A stretch of DNA of 64,000 nt, taken from contig NZ_SIRR01000003.1 in NCBI RefSeq assembly GCF_011634895.1, forward strand, positions 186,001 to 250,000, in the 5' to 3' direction. This document shows, in pieces, positions 9,551-17,089 of this stretch. Made by a program: the position numbers and the translations under genes. Under the pieces are notes generated by a model. It was not told the origin of the DNA. It made no database searches and saw nothing but the letters and a program-made list of their open reading frames with translations. Position 1 is the first letter of the stretch; the number at the start of each line of letters is the position of its first letter. Source of the DNA: Rheinheimera pleomorphica (GTDB taxonomy: Bacteria > Pseudomonadota > Gammaproteobacteria > Enterobacterales > Alteromonadaceae).

Positions 9551-10561
9551 TCAGGTTTTGTCCTGTAGGCCAACCAGTTTGGCCAGTTCCACAGTGCGGT
9601 TGGCGTAGCCCCATTCGTTGTCGTACCAGGCATAAATTTTTACCTGAGTGCCGTTAACGACCAGGGTTGAGAGCGCATCGATAATGCTGGAGCGCGGGTC
9701 AGTTTTATAATCTACCGATACCAGAGGGCGTTCTTCATAACCAAGAATACCTGTTAGCTCGCCCTCAGCGGCGGCTTTGAGCAGGGCGTTAACTTCATCG
9801 GCAGTGGTGGCGCGTTCTACCTCAAACACGCAATCCGTTAATGAAGCATTGGCCAGTGGCACCCGCACGGCATGGCCATTTAAGCGGCCTTTTAACTCCG
9901 GGAAAATTTCGGTAATGGCGGTAGCCGAGCCGGTGGTGGTAGGAATTAAGCTACTGCCACAGGCGCGGGCGCGGCGTAAGTCTTTGTGCGGGGTATCCAG
10001 TATGCTCTGGGTGTTGGTTAAATCGTGAATCGTGGTAATGCTGCCATGCTTAATGCCCAGTGTTTCGTGGATCACCTTTACCACTGGCGCCAGACAATTC
10101 GTGGTACAGCTGGCAGCGGTAACAATAGGGTGCAAATCTTTGTTATACAGCTGCTGGTTAACACCCATTACCACGTTTAGTACGCCGGGCTCTTTCACCG
10201 GAGCACTGACCACCACCCGTTTTACGCCCTGGGCTAAATACGCCGCTAACACCGCCTGGCTTTTCATTTTGCCGGAGGCTTCAATCACCACATCACAGCC
10301 TGACCAGTCGGTATCGGTTATGGCTTTATGTTGGCTGACCGCAATACGTTTGCCGTTAATCAGCAGGCTATCGCCGTCGGCGGTGGCATTGTGGTGCCAG
10401 ATACCGTGTACCGAGTCAAAGTTTAACAAATGCGCGAAGGTGGCGGCATCGGCGGCTGGGTCATTAATCTGCACAAAGTCAAATTCCGGCCAGTCAAAGG
10501 CTGCACGTAGTGCCAGCCGGCCAATACGGCCAAAACCATTAATGCCGATCTTAATTGTCAT
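9551..10561 (-). CDS. gap: Glyceraldehyde-3-phosphate dehydrogenase of the arsenate operon
   Basis: A 336-residue NAD-dependent [20 protein letters not shown] at the N-terminus (Rossmann), catalytic Cys152 in [10 protein letters not shown], and the usual C-terminal [15 protein letters not shown]. In this operon it probably uses arsenate in place of phosphate to give 1-arseno-3-phosphoglycerate for ArsJ. Start chosen at 10561 from the family N-terminus. It lies 11 nt after arsR and 2 nt before arsJ, so it is almost certainly the operon copy rather than the glycolytic one. Confidence 0.93.
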   Translation of the reverse strand: MTIKIGINGFGRIGRLALRAAFDWPEFDFVQINDPAADAATFAHLLNFDSVHGIWHHNATADGDSLLINGKRIAVSQHKAITDTDWSGCDVVIEASGKMKSQAVLAAYLAQGVKRVVVSAPVKEPGVLNVVMGVNQQLYNKDLHPIVTAASCTTNCLAPVVKVIHETLGIKHGSITTIHDLTNTQSILDTPHKDLRRARACGSSLIPTTTGSATAITEIFPELKGRLNGHAVRVPLANASLTDCVFEVERATTADEVNALLKAAAEGELTGILGYEERPLVSVDYKTDPRSSIIDALSTLVVNGTQVKIYAWYDNEWGYANRTVELAKLVGLQDKT

Positions 10562-10572
10562 AAGTTCGCTCC

Positions 10573-10902
10573 TTAGCAGCAAGTGTTCGCCGGGTTTAGT
10601 GCCAACCGGGCCAGATTAGGGTGAATAAAGCCGGCATTATGCTCAGCCGTTTGTTGCAGCACTGTCAGTGCCCAGCTTGCCAGTGTTGGCGGCAGAGAAT
10701 AGTAAACCCAGAGTCCTTGTTTACGATGCTGTACCAGACCGGCCTGTTTTAATATGGCCAGATGGCGCGACACTTTGGGCTGACTTTCGTCCAGCGCCTG
10801 CATTAAATCGCATACACAGAGTTCGTTATTGTGCCAAAGTAGCAGCATCGCCCTGAGACGGGTTGCATCGGCAATGGCTTTGTAAAACACTATTGGGTCC
10901 AT
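10573..10902 (-). CDS. arsR: ArsR family arsenic-responsive repressor
   Basis: A 109-residue winged-helix repressor. The ELCVCDLM motif (Cys29 and Cys31) is the classical As(III) site of ArsR, and [24 protein letters not shown] is the recognition helix and wing (positions about 40-63; key residues SRHL). The protein ends in a Cys-Cys pair that could be the third ligand or a separate thiol site. It heads the gap-arsJ operon and likely represses it from the AT-rich region at 10903-10960. Confidence 0.93.
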   Translation of the reverse strand: MDPIVFYKAIADATRLRAMLLLWHNNELCVCDLMQALDESQPKVSRHLAILKQAGLVQHRKQGLWVYYSLPPTLASWALTVLQQTAEHNAGFIHPNLARLALNPANTCC

Positions 10903-11045
10903 AATACTTAGACTATATCTGTTTTTTCATATGTAATAATGCAGAGTAAATATGACGCTTTAATGACAGTCAACACCATTGTCATACAAATGTCATTTGG
11001 CCTGACTAGACTGCGCAGCTAAATTCCTTGCTAAATGGGCTTGTT

Positions 11046-12680
11046 ATGCTGTCCAGGTTGTCTATCTCTCACCGTGTATTACTGCTGGGTATTATTCCGC
11101 TTCTGCTGTTAGCGTTGGTGCTGGGGGCAGCTTTTCTCAGCATCCAGCAAAAAGACAAATTGTTTAATCAGCTGTATGACGATCATCTGGCCATTTTGTC
11201 AGACGTGATGGCCGTGCAACAAATTTTGCAGCAAAGTGCCCTGCAGGATATCCGCAAATATCGCACCGGCTGGGCCTCGGCAGAGGCGACCGAACAGGCG
11301 ATAAAACAGCAGTTGGCTACAGCACAACAGCACTGGCAGGCCTTTGTCACCAAGCGGCCAACAGTAGACAATGCTGAGCATTATACTGAGCTTGATCAAG
11401 CGTTTAGCAAAGCCGTGAAGCATTATGAAGAATGGATAAGCTATGCCGGCAGTGATGCACTGCTGGTGCGTATTCTGAACGAGTCGACGGTCAATAATGA
11501 AATTGAACTGCGTATTACCGGCTTTACTAAGTTAGGCGAGGCCTTTATTCAGCAACAGTTAGCCGCCGGTGCCACAGTGCGTGACGACGCCAAGCACTTT
11601 ACGGCGCAGTTGGTGCAGGGGTTTCTGCTGGCAGGCATAGTGCTGTTGCTGGTGATCAGCCTGCTGATTTGGCGGGTGCAGCGCTCAGTATGCCGGCCAT
11701 TATGGGCGCTGCGTGATTTGCTGCAAGCGGTGCAGCAGCACTCGGATTTAAGCCTGCGTGCTAACACGCAAGGCAAAGATGAAATTGCTGTTGCTGCCAG
11801 GGCGTTAAACCAGATGATTGGTCATTTTGAACAGCTGGTACAGAAACTGGGTAATAGTGCCACGGCGTTAAACGGGCAGGCAGCGACGGTATTTCAAAGC
11901 AGCGATGCGGTTAGCCGCAGTGCGGCGAATCAGGCCGGGCAGGCGGCACAACTTGCCACCGCGGTCGAACAAATGAGTGCCAGTGTACAGGATGTAGCCG
12001 ATAATGCCCGCGGCGCGGCGCAGGCGGCACAGCAAGCCGAGCAGTTATGTTTGTCCGGTCGTGGTGTTGCTGCAGATAGTGCCGATGGCATTACTGCTTT
12101 GGCGCAGCAACTGACACAAAGCGCAGCGGTGGTGCAAAAACTGCAGCAAGAGTCTGGCCAAATCTCTGCAGTGGTGGATGTGATCCGCAAAATATCAGAG
12201 CAGACCAATCTACTGGCGCTTAATGCGGCGATTGAGGCGGCCCGGGCCGGTGAAGCAGGCCGGGGCTTTTCAGTGGTGGCCGATGAAGTGCGTACCTTGT
12301 CGGCCAATACCCAGCAGGCGACGGAGTCAATTAATACCATGGTAACTGTGCTACAACAGCAGGCGGCCAGCGCGGTAGCGGTGATGCAGCAGGCACATCA
12401 GCAAGCCGACAGCAGTGTGCAGCTGGCGCAGGATACCGGCCAACGCTTTGCACAGCTGGCCGGTGCCGTTGAGCAGATTGCCAGTGCCAACCTGAGTATT
12501 TGTAGCGCCACCGGCCAACAGCAGCTGGTGGCGAATGAGATTGCCAGCAGTATTCATCAATTAAACGATAACATTGGCCAGCTAAGTGGCAGTGCAGCGG
12601 CAGCCACCGGTGCCAGCGAGCAGTTAACTCAGTTGGCCTGCCAGCTTAACGCTGACTGGCAGGTGTTTGCTACCCGCTAA
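11046..12680 (+). CDS. Methyl-accepting chemotaxis protein
   Basis: A 544-residue receptor: first membrane helix at about residues 10-32, a helical periplasmic sensor region of about 160 residues (four-helix-bundle type), second membrane helix near 195-217, a HAMP domain ([15 protein letters not shown]), then the long coiled-coil signalling domain with the conserved hairpin [20 protein letters not shown] and [15 protein letters not shown]. There is no C-terminal CheR/CheB-binding pentapeptide. The start is the ATG at 11046; a TTG 18 nt upstream is also in frame. The ligand is unknown. Confidence 0.93.
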   Translation: MLSRLSISHRVLLLGIIPLLLLALVLGAAFLSIQQKDKLFNQLYDDHLAILSDVMAVQQILQQSALQDIRKYRTGWASAEATEQAIKQQLATAQQHWQAFVTKRPTVDNAEHYTELDQAFSKAVKHYEEWISYAGSDALLVRILNESTVNNEIELRITGFTKLGEAFIQQQLAAGATVRDDAKHFTAQLVQGFLLAGIVLLLVISLLIWRVQRSVCRPLWALRDLLQAVQQHSDLSLRANTQGKDEIAVAARALNQMIGHFEQLVQKLGNSATALNGQAATVFQSSDAVSRSAANQAGQAAQLATAVEQMSASVQDVADNARGAAQAAQQAEQLCLSGRGVAADSADGITALAQQLTQSAAVVQKLQQESGQISAVVDVIRKISEQTNLLALNAAIEAARAGEAGRGFSVVADEVRTLSANTQQATESINTMVTVLQQQAASAVAVMQQAHQQADSSVQLAQDTGQRFAQLAGAVEQIASANLSICSATGQQQLVANEIASSIHQLNDNIGQLSGSAAAATGASEQLTQLACQLNADWQVFATR

Positions 12681-12715
12681 TCTTTAGTCGAACGTCAACT
12701 TATCATCTATCCGGA

Positions 12716-12739
12716 AAACACCGCAGCAACGCGGTGTTT
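12716..12739 (+). terminator. Hairpin after the chemotaxis receptor gene
   Basis: Perfect 9-bp stem AAACACCGC / GCGGTGTTT with a 6-nt loop, 35 nt after the stop codon. The following T-tract is short, so it may be a weak terminator. Confidence 0.6.
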
Positions 12740-12744
12740 GTCCA

Positions 12745-12773
12745 TTGCATGTATAAATAAAACACTTTACACT
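12745..12773 (+). promoter_or_regulatory. Candidate promoter of the thiamine operon
   Basis: TTGCAT (12745-12750) and TACACT (12768-12773) are spaced by 17 nt, just before the riboswitch. Each hexamer matches the sigma-70 consensus in four of six positions, so this is a plausible but unproven promoter. Confidence 0.45.
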
Positions 12774-12780
12774 TGCCGCG

Positions 12781-12862
12781 CAACCAAGGGGTGCATTTGC
12801 TGAGATGCCGTAAGGCGAACCCTTAGAACCTGATCCGGATTATACCGGCGGAGGGATGGTGC
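12781..12862 (+). promoter_or_regulatory. TPP riboswitch (THI element)
   Basis: The sequence shows the conserved THI-box blocks in order: AAGGGGTGC, GCTGAGATG, AACCCTTAGAACCTGATC and GGATTATACCGGCGGAGGG (positions 12786-12856). This is the aptamer that binds thiamine pyrophosphate. It lies upstream of a TonB receptor, a YkoF-like protein, PnuT and a thiamine kinase, all consistent with thiamine control. Downstream, ATCTC at 12883-12887 can pair with GAGAT at 12897-12901, which covers the ribosome-binding site, suggesting translational control. Confidence 0.95.
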
Positions 12863-12911
12863 TAACTCCTCAAGCTGGTGTGATCTCTGAAGTTTGGAGA
12901 TTCATACAACA

Positions 12912-14999
12912 ATGCGTGTTTTACCCTCAATTTTATCTTTAGCTGTGTGCAGCAGTTTCGTTGTTTTAGCCAGTGATGCCGAAACGGCCATTGAGCGTAT
13001 TACCGTGCAGGGTGATCTACGCCAGCAGTCGGTGCAGCAGCTCTCTGGTAGCATTGCGGTGGTGACTGAGCAGGACGTTAAGCGTACCTCGGCGCAGCAC
13101 CTGGATGACTTACTCAGCCAGTTTGCCAATGTGAACTTTGCCGCCGGTGCCTCGCGTGGCCGTTATATTCAAATTCGTGGTATTGGTGAGCGCAGCGAGT
13201 TTGTCGATACGATAAATCCGTCGGTGGGTATTTTAATCGACGGCATTGACTACTCTGGTCTTGGCATTACCGGCATTAGCGATATTGCCCAGCTTGAAGT
13301 ATTTCGCGGCCCGGAGGCTAGCCGTTTTGGCGCTAATGCCTTAGCAGGCATGCTGAATTTAACCAGCAAGGGCCCCACGGCGACAGCTGAAGGCAAAGTC
13401 AGTGCGACGCTGGCCAATTATGACAGCCGCCAATTTGCCGGCCAGTTTAGTTACAGCATCAACAGTAAACTGGGTTACAGCCTGGCGCTGGAGCAGCAAA
13501 CCTCAGACGGTTTTATCGACAATGCTTTTTTAAACCGCGACAATACCAACAATATCGATGAATTTAGCGGCCGTTTTAAGCTGGGTTATCAGGCGGCGGA
13601 CAACCTGACACTGCAGTTTATTGCGCATTTGACCGATCAGGATAATGGCTATGATGCTTTTTCGCTGGATCGCAACCGCACCACCTTATCAGACCAGCCG
13701 GGCCAGGATCAGATCCGCAGCAAAGCACTGGCGATTAAGATGGATTACAGCGCTCTGGCGTTGGCTAATTTCCAGGGCCAGTTAAGTTGGTTAACGGCAG
13801 ACAGTGATTACGGCTTTGATGAAGACTGGAGCTATGTCGGTATTCACCCGGACGAATACTCTACCACCGACCGCTATTTGCGTGCACGCGACCAGTTAAC
13901 GCTGGATTATCGTTTTGTCTCGACTCCACAAGGTAAGCTGGGCAACAGCGACTGGGTGTTGGGGCTATATGCGGCCAGTAAAACCTTTGATTTAACCCGC
14001 CAGTTCTGGAATTGGGATCTGTGGCAGGCCGACAGCTTTGCCAGCAGTTTAAGCCGCACTAATGCTGCAGTTTACGCCGAGCTAACTACACCGCTGAATG
14101 GTGGCTGGAGCCTGGTGTCTGGCCTGCGTTTGGAGCGCTACGACGATGACTACAGTGACAGCAGCGCCAATGCCATTAAAAACCATGACACTATGTGGGG
14201 GGCCAATATCAGCCTGAATTACCAGGTGAATAAGCAGGCGCTTATTTATTTATTGGCGTCACGTGGTTACAAAGCCGGTGGGGTGAATGGTGATGCGCTG
14301 GCAAAAGCCGCTGATGGCAATTTAGCCGAGCTGAACAGCAAAGCCAGCTTTTTGCCGGAAACCTTATATAACGCTGAATTTGGTGTTAAAGGCAGCGCGC
14401 TGGATCAAAGCATTACGGCACGGGTGGCCGCGTTTTATATGTGGCGCGATGATATGCAGGTAAAAGGCTGGCTAAACCCGAATAGCGGCCCACAGTTTGC
14501 TGGTTTTATTGATAACGCCGGCAGTGGCCGTAATTACGGTATTGAGATGGAAAACCGCTTGCAGCTGCATCCGCAACTGGCGCTGTTTTTATCAGCCAGC
14601 TGGCTGAAAACCAAACTTGGTAACTACATAACACTGGATGGCGATAATTTCAGCGGTCGTGAGCAGGCGCAGGCGCCGCGGTTTCAGTACAGCCTGGCTG
14701 GCGATTGGTATATCACTGACAGCCTGACGTTTAACCTGAGCCTGCAGGGTAAAGACAGCTTCTTTTACTCTGATGGCCATAATGCCCGCTCAACACGTTA
14801 CGAGCTGTTAGGGGCGCGTTTAAGTTACCAGTTAGCTGGCTGGGAGCTGGCATTGTGGAGCCGTAATGCGCTGGATCAGGACATTGGTGTGCGCGGCTTC
14901 TACTTTGGTAACGACCCGCGTGATGGCTACCAGAGCCATGTCTACGAGCAGTTTGCTGAGCCGCGCCGCTTTGGTGTAAGCGCCAGCTATCAGTTTTAA
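12912..14999 (+). CDS. TonB-dependent receptor for thiamine or a thiamine precursor
   Basis: A 695-residue outer-membrane receptor. Signal peptide at residues 1-20 (MRVLPSILSLAVCSSFVVLA), TonB-box-like segment TAIERITVQG, plug domain with VEVFRGPEA-type motif (LEVFRGPEASRFGANALAG), then a 22-stranded barrel ending FGVSASYQF with C-terminal Phe. It is the first gene under the TPP riboswitch, so the substrate is inferred to be thiamine, its phosphates or a breakdown product. GGAG at about 12896 is the ribosome-binding site; the ATG at 12912 gives the signal peptide. Confidence 0.88.
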   Translation: MRVLPSILSLAVCSSFVVLASDAETAIERITVQGDLRQQSVQQLSGSIAVVTEQDVKRTSAQHLDDLLSQFANVNFAAGASRGRYIQIRGIGERSEFVDTINPSVGILIDGIDYSGLGITGISDIAQLEVFRGPEASRFGANALAGMLNLTSKGPTATAEGKVSATLANYDSRQFAGQFSYSINSKLGYSLALEQQTSDGFIDNAFLNRDNTNNIDEFSGRFKLGYQAADNLTLQFIAHLTDQDNGYDAFSLDRNRTTLSDQPGQDQIRSKALAIKMDYSALALANFQGQLSWLTADSDYGFDEDWSYVGIHPDEYSTTDRYLRARDQLTLDYRFVSTPQGKLGNSDWVLGLYAASKTFDLTRQFWNWDLWQADSFASSLSRTNAAVYAELTTPLNGGWSLVSGLRLERYDDDYSDSSANAIKNHDTMWGANISLNYQVNKQALIYLLASRGYKAGGVNGDALAKAADGNLAELNSKASFLPETLYNAEFGVKGSALDQSITARVAAFYMWRDDMQVKGWLNPNSGPQFAGFIDNAGSGRNYGIEMENRLQLHPQLALFLSASWLKTKLGNYITLDGDNFSGREQAQAPRFQYSLAGDWYITDSLTFNLSLQGKDSFFYSDGHNARSTRYELLGARLSYQLAGWELALWSRNALDQDIGVRGFYFGNDPRDGYQSHVYEQFAEPRRFGVSASYQF

Positions 15000-15009
15000 G
15001 GAGAAGGTA

Positions 15010-15258
15010 ATGCAACTTTCGGTTGAAATTAGTAAGTACCCGCTGGCGGACGACTACATTACGCCGATTAAAGGCTTTATTGAGCAGTTGAACCAATACC
15101 CGGATATTCAGGTAACCACTAACACCATGAGTACCCAGCTGTTTGGCGAATATGACACGGTAATGCAGGCGCTGCAGGCCTGCATAAAGTGGTCGTTCGA
15201 GCGCTACGGTAAGGTCGTGTTTGTGGCGAAGTTTATTCACGGTGATTTGCGGCCATGA
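15010..15258 (+). CDS. YkoF/MTH1187-like thiamine-binding protein
   Basis: A small 82-residue protein (MQLSVEISKYPLADDYITPI) with the layout of the MTH1187/YkoF family: an N-terminal strand, EYDTVMQALQACIKW helix and C-terminal strand VVFVAKFIHGD. Members bind thiamine or hydroxymethylpyrimidine in the cytoplasm. AAGGAGAAGGT precedes the ATG and the stop overlaps the next start (ATGA at 15255-15258), so it is translated together with pnuT. Confidence 0.8.
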   Translation: MQLSVEISKYPLADDYITPIKGFIEQLNQYPDIQVTTNTMSTQLFGEYDTVMQALQACIKWSFERYGKVVFVAKFIHGDLRP

Positions 15259-15884
15259 ATGACCTGCTAAGCCAGGCCATACAACAGTGGCAGCTGATGC
15301 ACAGCATTGAGCTTATTGCCACTGTGCTGGCGCTGGCTTACGTCATTCTGGCGCTTAAACAAAGCCTGTGGTGCTGGCCGGCAGCGCTGTTAAGCACTAT
15401 TTTATTTACCCATGTGATGTGGCAGTCGGCGCTGTTGTCCGATGCGTTGCTGCAGCTGTATTATGCGGCTATGGCGTTGTATGGTTGGTGGCGCTGGCGT
15501 CAGTTACAGCAGTGCAGCGTGGCCGAGCGTGGCCCGGTGTATGAATGGCGCTGGCAGCGTCATCTGTTGCTGATTGCAGTAACGGCAGTGGCCGGCCTGT
15601 TGCTGGGCGCTTTTATGACCAATTACACGTCGGCCGATTTTGCCTGGATAGATGCGCAAACCACCGTATTTAGCGTGATGGCAACCTGGCTGGTAGCGCG
15701 CAAGCTGGTGTCAAACTGGCTGTACTGGGTAGTAATAGATGCGGTATCTATTTATGTTTATGCAGAAAAACACCTGTATTTCTTAACCGGCTTGTTTATG
15801 CTGTATACCGTTATTGCACTAGTTGGGTACTTTATTTGGCGCAGTCATTATCAGCAGCAACCGGCAGTGAGCTTGAGCACGTAA
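15255..15884 (+). CDS. pnuT: PnuC-family thiamine transporter (PnuT)
   Basis: A 209-residue integral membrane protein with about seven hydrophobic helices. Family marks are the W-rich segment MALYGWWRWRQ and near the C-terminus NWLYWVVIDAVSIYVYAEK, shared with nicotinamide riboside transporters PnuC. Under a TPP riboswitch and beside a thiamine kinase it is best read as PnuT, which lets thiamine cross the inner membrane by facilitated diffusion, trapped by phosphorylation. Its start overlaps the preceding gene by 4 nt and its end overlaps the kinase frame. Confidence 0.88.
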   Translation: MNDLLSQAIQQWQLMHSIELIATVLALAYVILALKQSLWCWPAALLSTILFTHVMWQSALLSDALLQLYYAAMALYGWWRWRQLQQCSVAERGPVYEWRWQRHLLLIAVTAVAGLLLGAFMTNYTSADFAWIDAQTTVFSVMATWLVARKLVSNWLYWVVIDAVSIYVYAEKHLYFLTGLFMLYTVIALVGYFIWRSHYQQQPAVSLST

Positions 15885-16723
15885 CACGGCTGTGTCAGCG
15901 GTTGGAGTTTTTCGTTGCTCAGCCGCCGCTCCAGGTTGCGGCCTTATCGCAGGGTGAGAGCAACCAGAGTTACTATGTTAAAACCAGTCAGGGCGAATAT
16001 GTACTGCGCTGTTACCCGTCAGACTCTGCCGTCTGCCGCCAGCAAGAACTGCGCTGCCAACATGCGGCGGCAGCCAAAAACCTGGCACCGGCACCGCTGT
16101 GTTTAAATAACCATTATCAAGTCATGTTAAGCGAGTATATCGCCGCTGGCGTGCCGTTTAACTATCTGCAGCATGGCCATGCTGCGTTGGTATCGGCATT
16201 AAGTGGCTTTCATCTGTTACCGGTGCAAACCGCAGAGTTGGATTATTGCAATTACCTGCAACAACTGATCGACACCTTGCCCGTCGGCCATCAGGCCTCT
16301 CCGGCGTTACTGAGGCCATTAGCCGAAGCGGCAACGCAGCTGCAGCAACTGGCAGCGGATATAGTGTTATGTCACCTGGATTTACATGCTGGTAATTTAT
16401 TGTTTGCCAATAACCGATTGTGGTTGCTTGATTTTGAATATAGCCAGCGCGCTGATAGCAGTCTTGATTTAGCCGCAATCAGTTTGCATTTTGCCTTAAC
16501 GCCAGTACAAATACATCAATTGCTCTCTGACTATGCCTCGCAACGGGCTGAGCCAGAGCTGCTGGCTTTGCTTAAACAAAAATTGCCTTTGGCCAGGCAG
16601 GTATACAGTGGCTTCTGCTGGTTGTGGTATCTGGCACTGCCCGACGCTGGAGCACAGGCGCTGCATTGGCAACAGTGTTTAACGCAGTTAGTGGCAAGCG
16701 CCAAAGCAGCGCAGAAATTATAA
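15836..16723 (+). CDS. Thiamine kinase-like phosphotransferase
   Basis: An aminoglycoside-phosphotransferase-fold kinase, 295 residues if translation starts at the TTG at 15836. The catalytic loop is LCHLDLHAGNLLF (HxDxxxxN) and the metal-binding motif is LLDFEYS. In this operon it very likely phosphorylates imported thiamine. The start is uncertain: no in-frame ATG exists near the N-terminus, and 15836 (TTG) overlaps pnuT by 49 nt, while a TTG at 15902 would begin after the pnuT stop. The family N-terminal strand (LQVAALSQGESNQSYYV) is covered by either. Confidence 0.85.
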   Translation: MAQSLSAATGSELEHVTRLCQRLEFFVAQPPLQVAALSQGESNQSYYVKTSQGEYVLRCYPSDSAVCRQQELRCQHAAAAKNLAPAPLCLNNHYQVMLSEYIAAGVPFNYLQHGHAALVSALSGFHLLPVQTAELDYCNYLQQLIDTLPVGHQASPALLRPLAEAATQLQQLAADIVLCHLDLHAGNLLFANNRLWLLDFEYSQRADSSLDLAAISLHFALTPVQIHQLLSDYASQRAEPELLALLKQKLPLARQVYSGFCWLWYLALPDAGAQALHWQQCLTQLVASAKAAQKL

Positions 16724-16900
16724 GCCGCCCAGCCGCTCGGCCAGTGTTTTATAACGTTTGACATCTTCAGCATCAAACATCGGTTTGCCGTCGCTGTCTT
16801 TATCTGCCGGCACTAATAAGTTTTCTCGTGCCAGCCGTTCTACCCGTATTGCCTGTACCCCAAGAAACTCTGCCACTTGATCTACTGTCATTAACGCCAT
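16718..16900 (-). CDS. Small helix-turn-helix (MerR/excisionase-like) protein
   Basis: A 60-residue protein starting MALMTVDQVAEFLGVQAIRV and continuing ERLARENLLVPADKDSDG, which is the first helix-turn-helix and wing of a MerR-like or excisionase-like fold. GAGAAAGGAAAA 5-16 nt upstream marks the start at 16900; a longer open frame to 17026 has no support. Its 3' end overlaps the end of the convergent kinase gene by 6 nt. The target is unknown; it may bind DNA as a small accessory regulator. Confidence 0.7.
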   Translation of the reverse strand: MALMTVDQVAEFLGVQAIRVERLARENLLVPADKDSDGKPMFDAEDVKRYKTLAERLGGL

Positions 16901-17021
16901 CTTGTTTTCCTTTCTCAAATCAGCCTGATAGTAATAGCTCAGTTTGCAGCATTTGTGAATAGTGTCTGCTAAACAAGCGGTTAAAACCGTTGTTGCACAC
17001 ACCCGGTTACACTTTTTTCCC

Positions 17022-17037
17022 GCCACTACGTAGTGGC
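17022..17037. repeat. Perfect 16-bp palindrome upstream of the oligopeptidase gene
   Basis: GCCACTACGTAGTGGC reads the same on both strands. It sits between the small HTH gene (start at 16900, minus strand) and the peptidase (start at 17090, plus strand), a good position for an operator of a dimeric regulator. Confidence 0.5.
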
Positions 17038-17089
17038 AGTGTAAGCTTTATGTTAATTTCAGCGCCAGTTAAATGCGGAGATAACCTGA

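Noticed and set aside
9551..10561. Treating the GAPDH as the glycolytic housekeeping copy
   Set aside because: It is sandwiched between arsR and an ArsJ-like transporter with 2-11 nt spacing.
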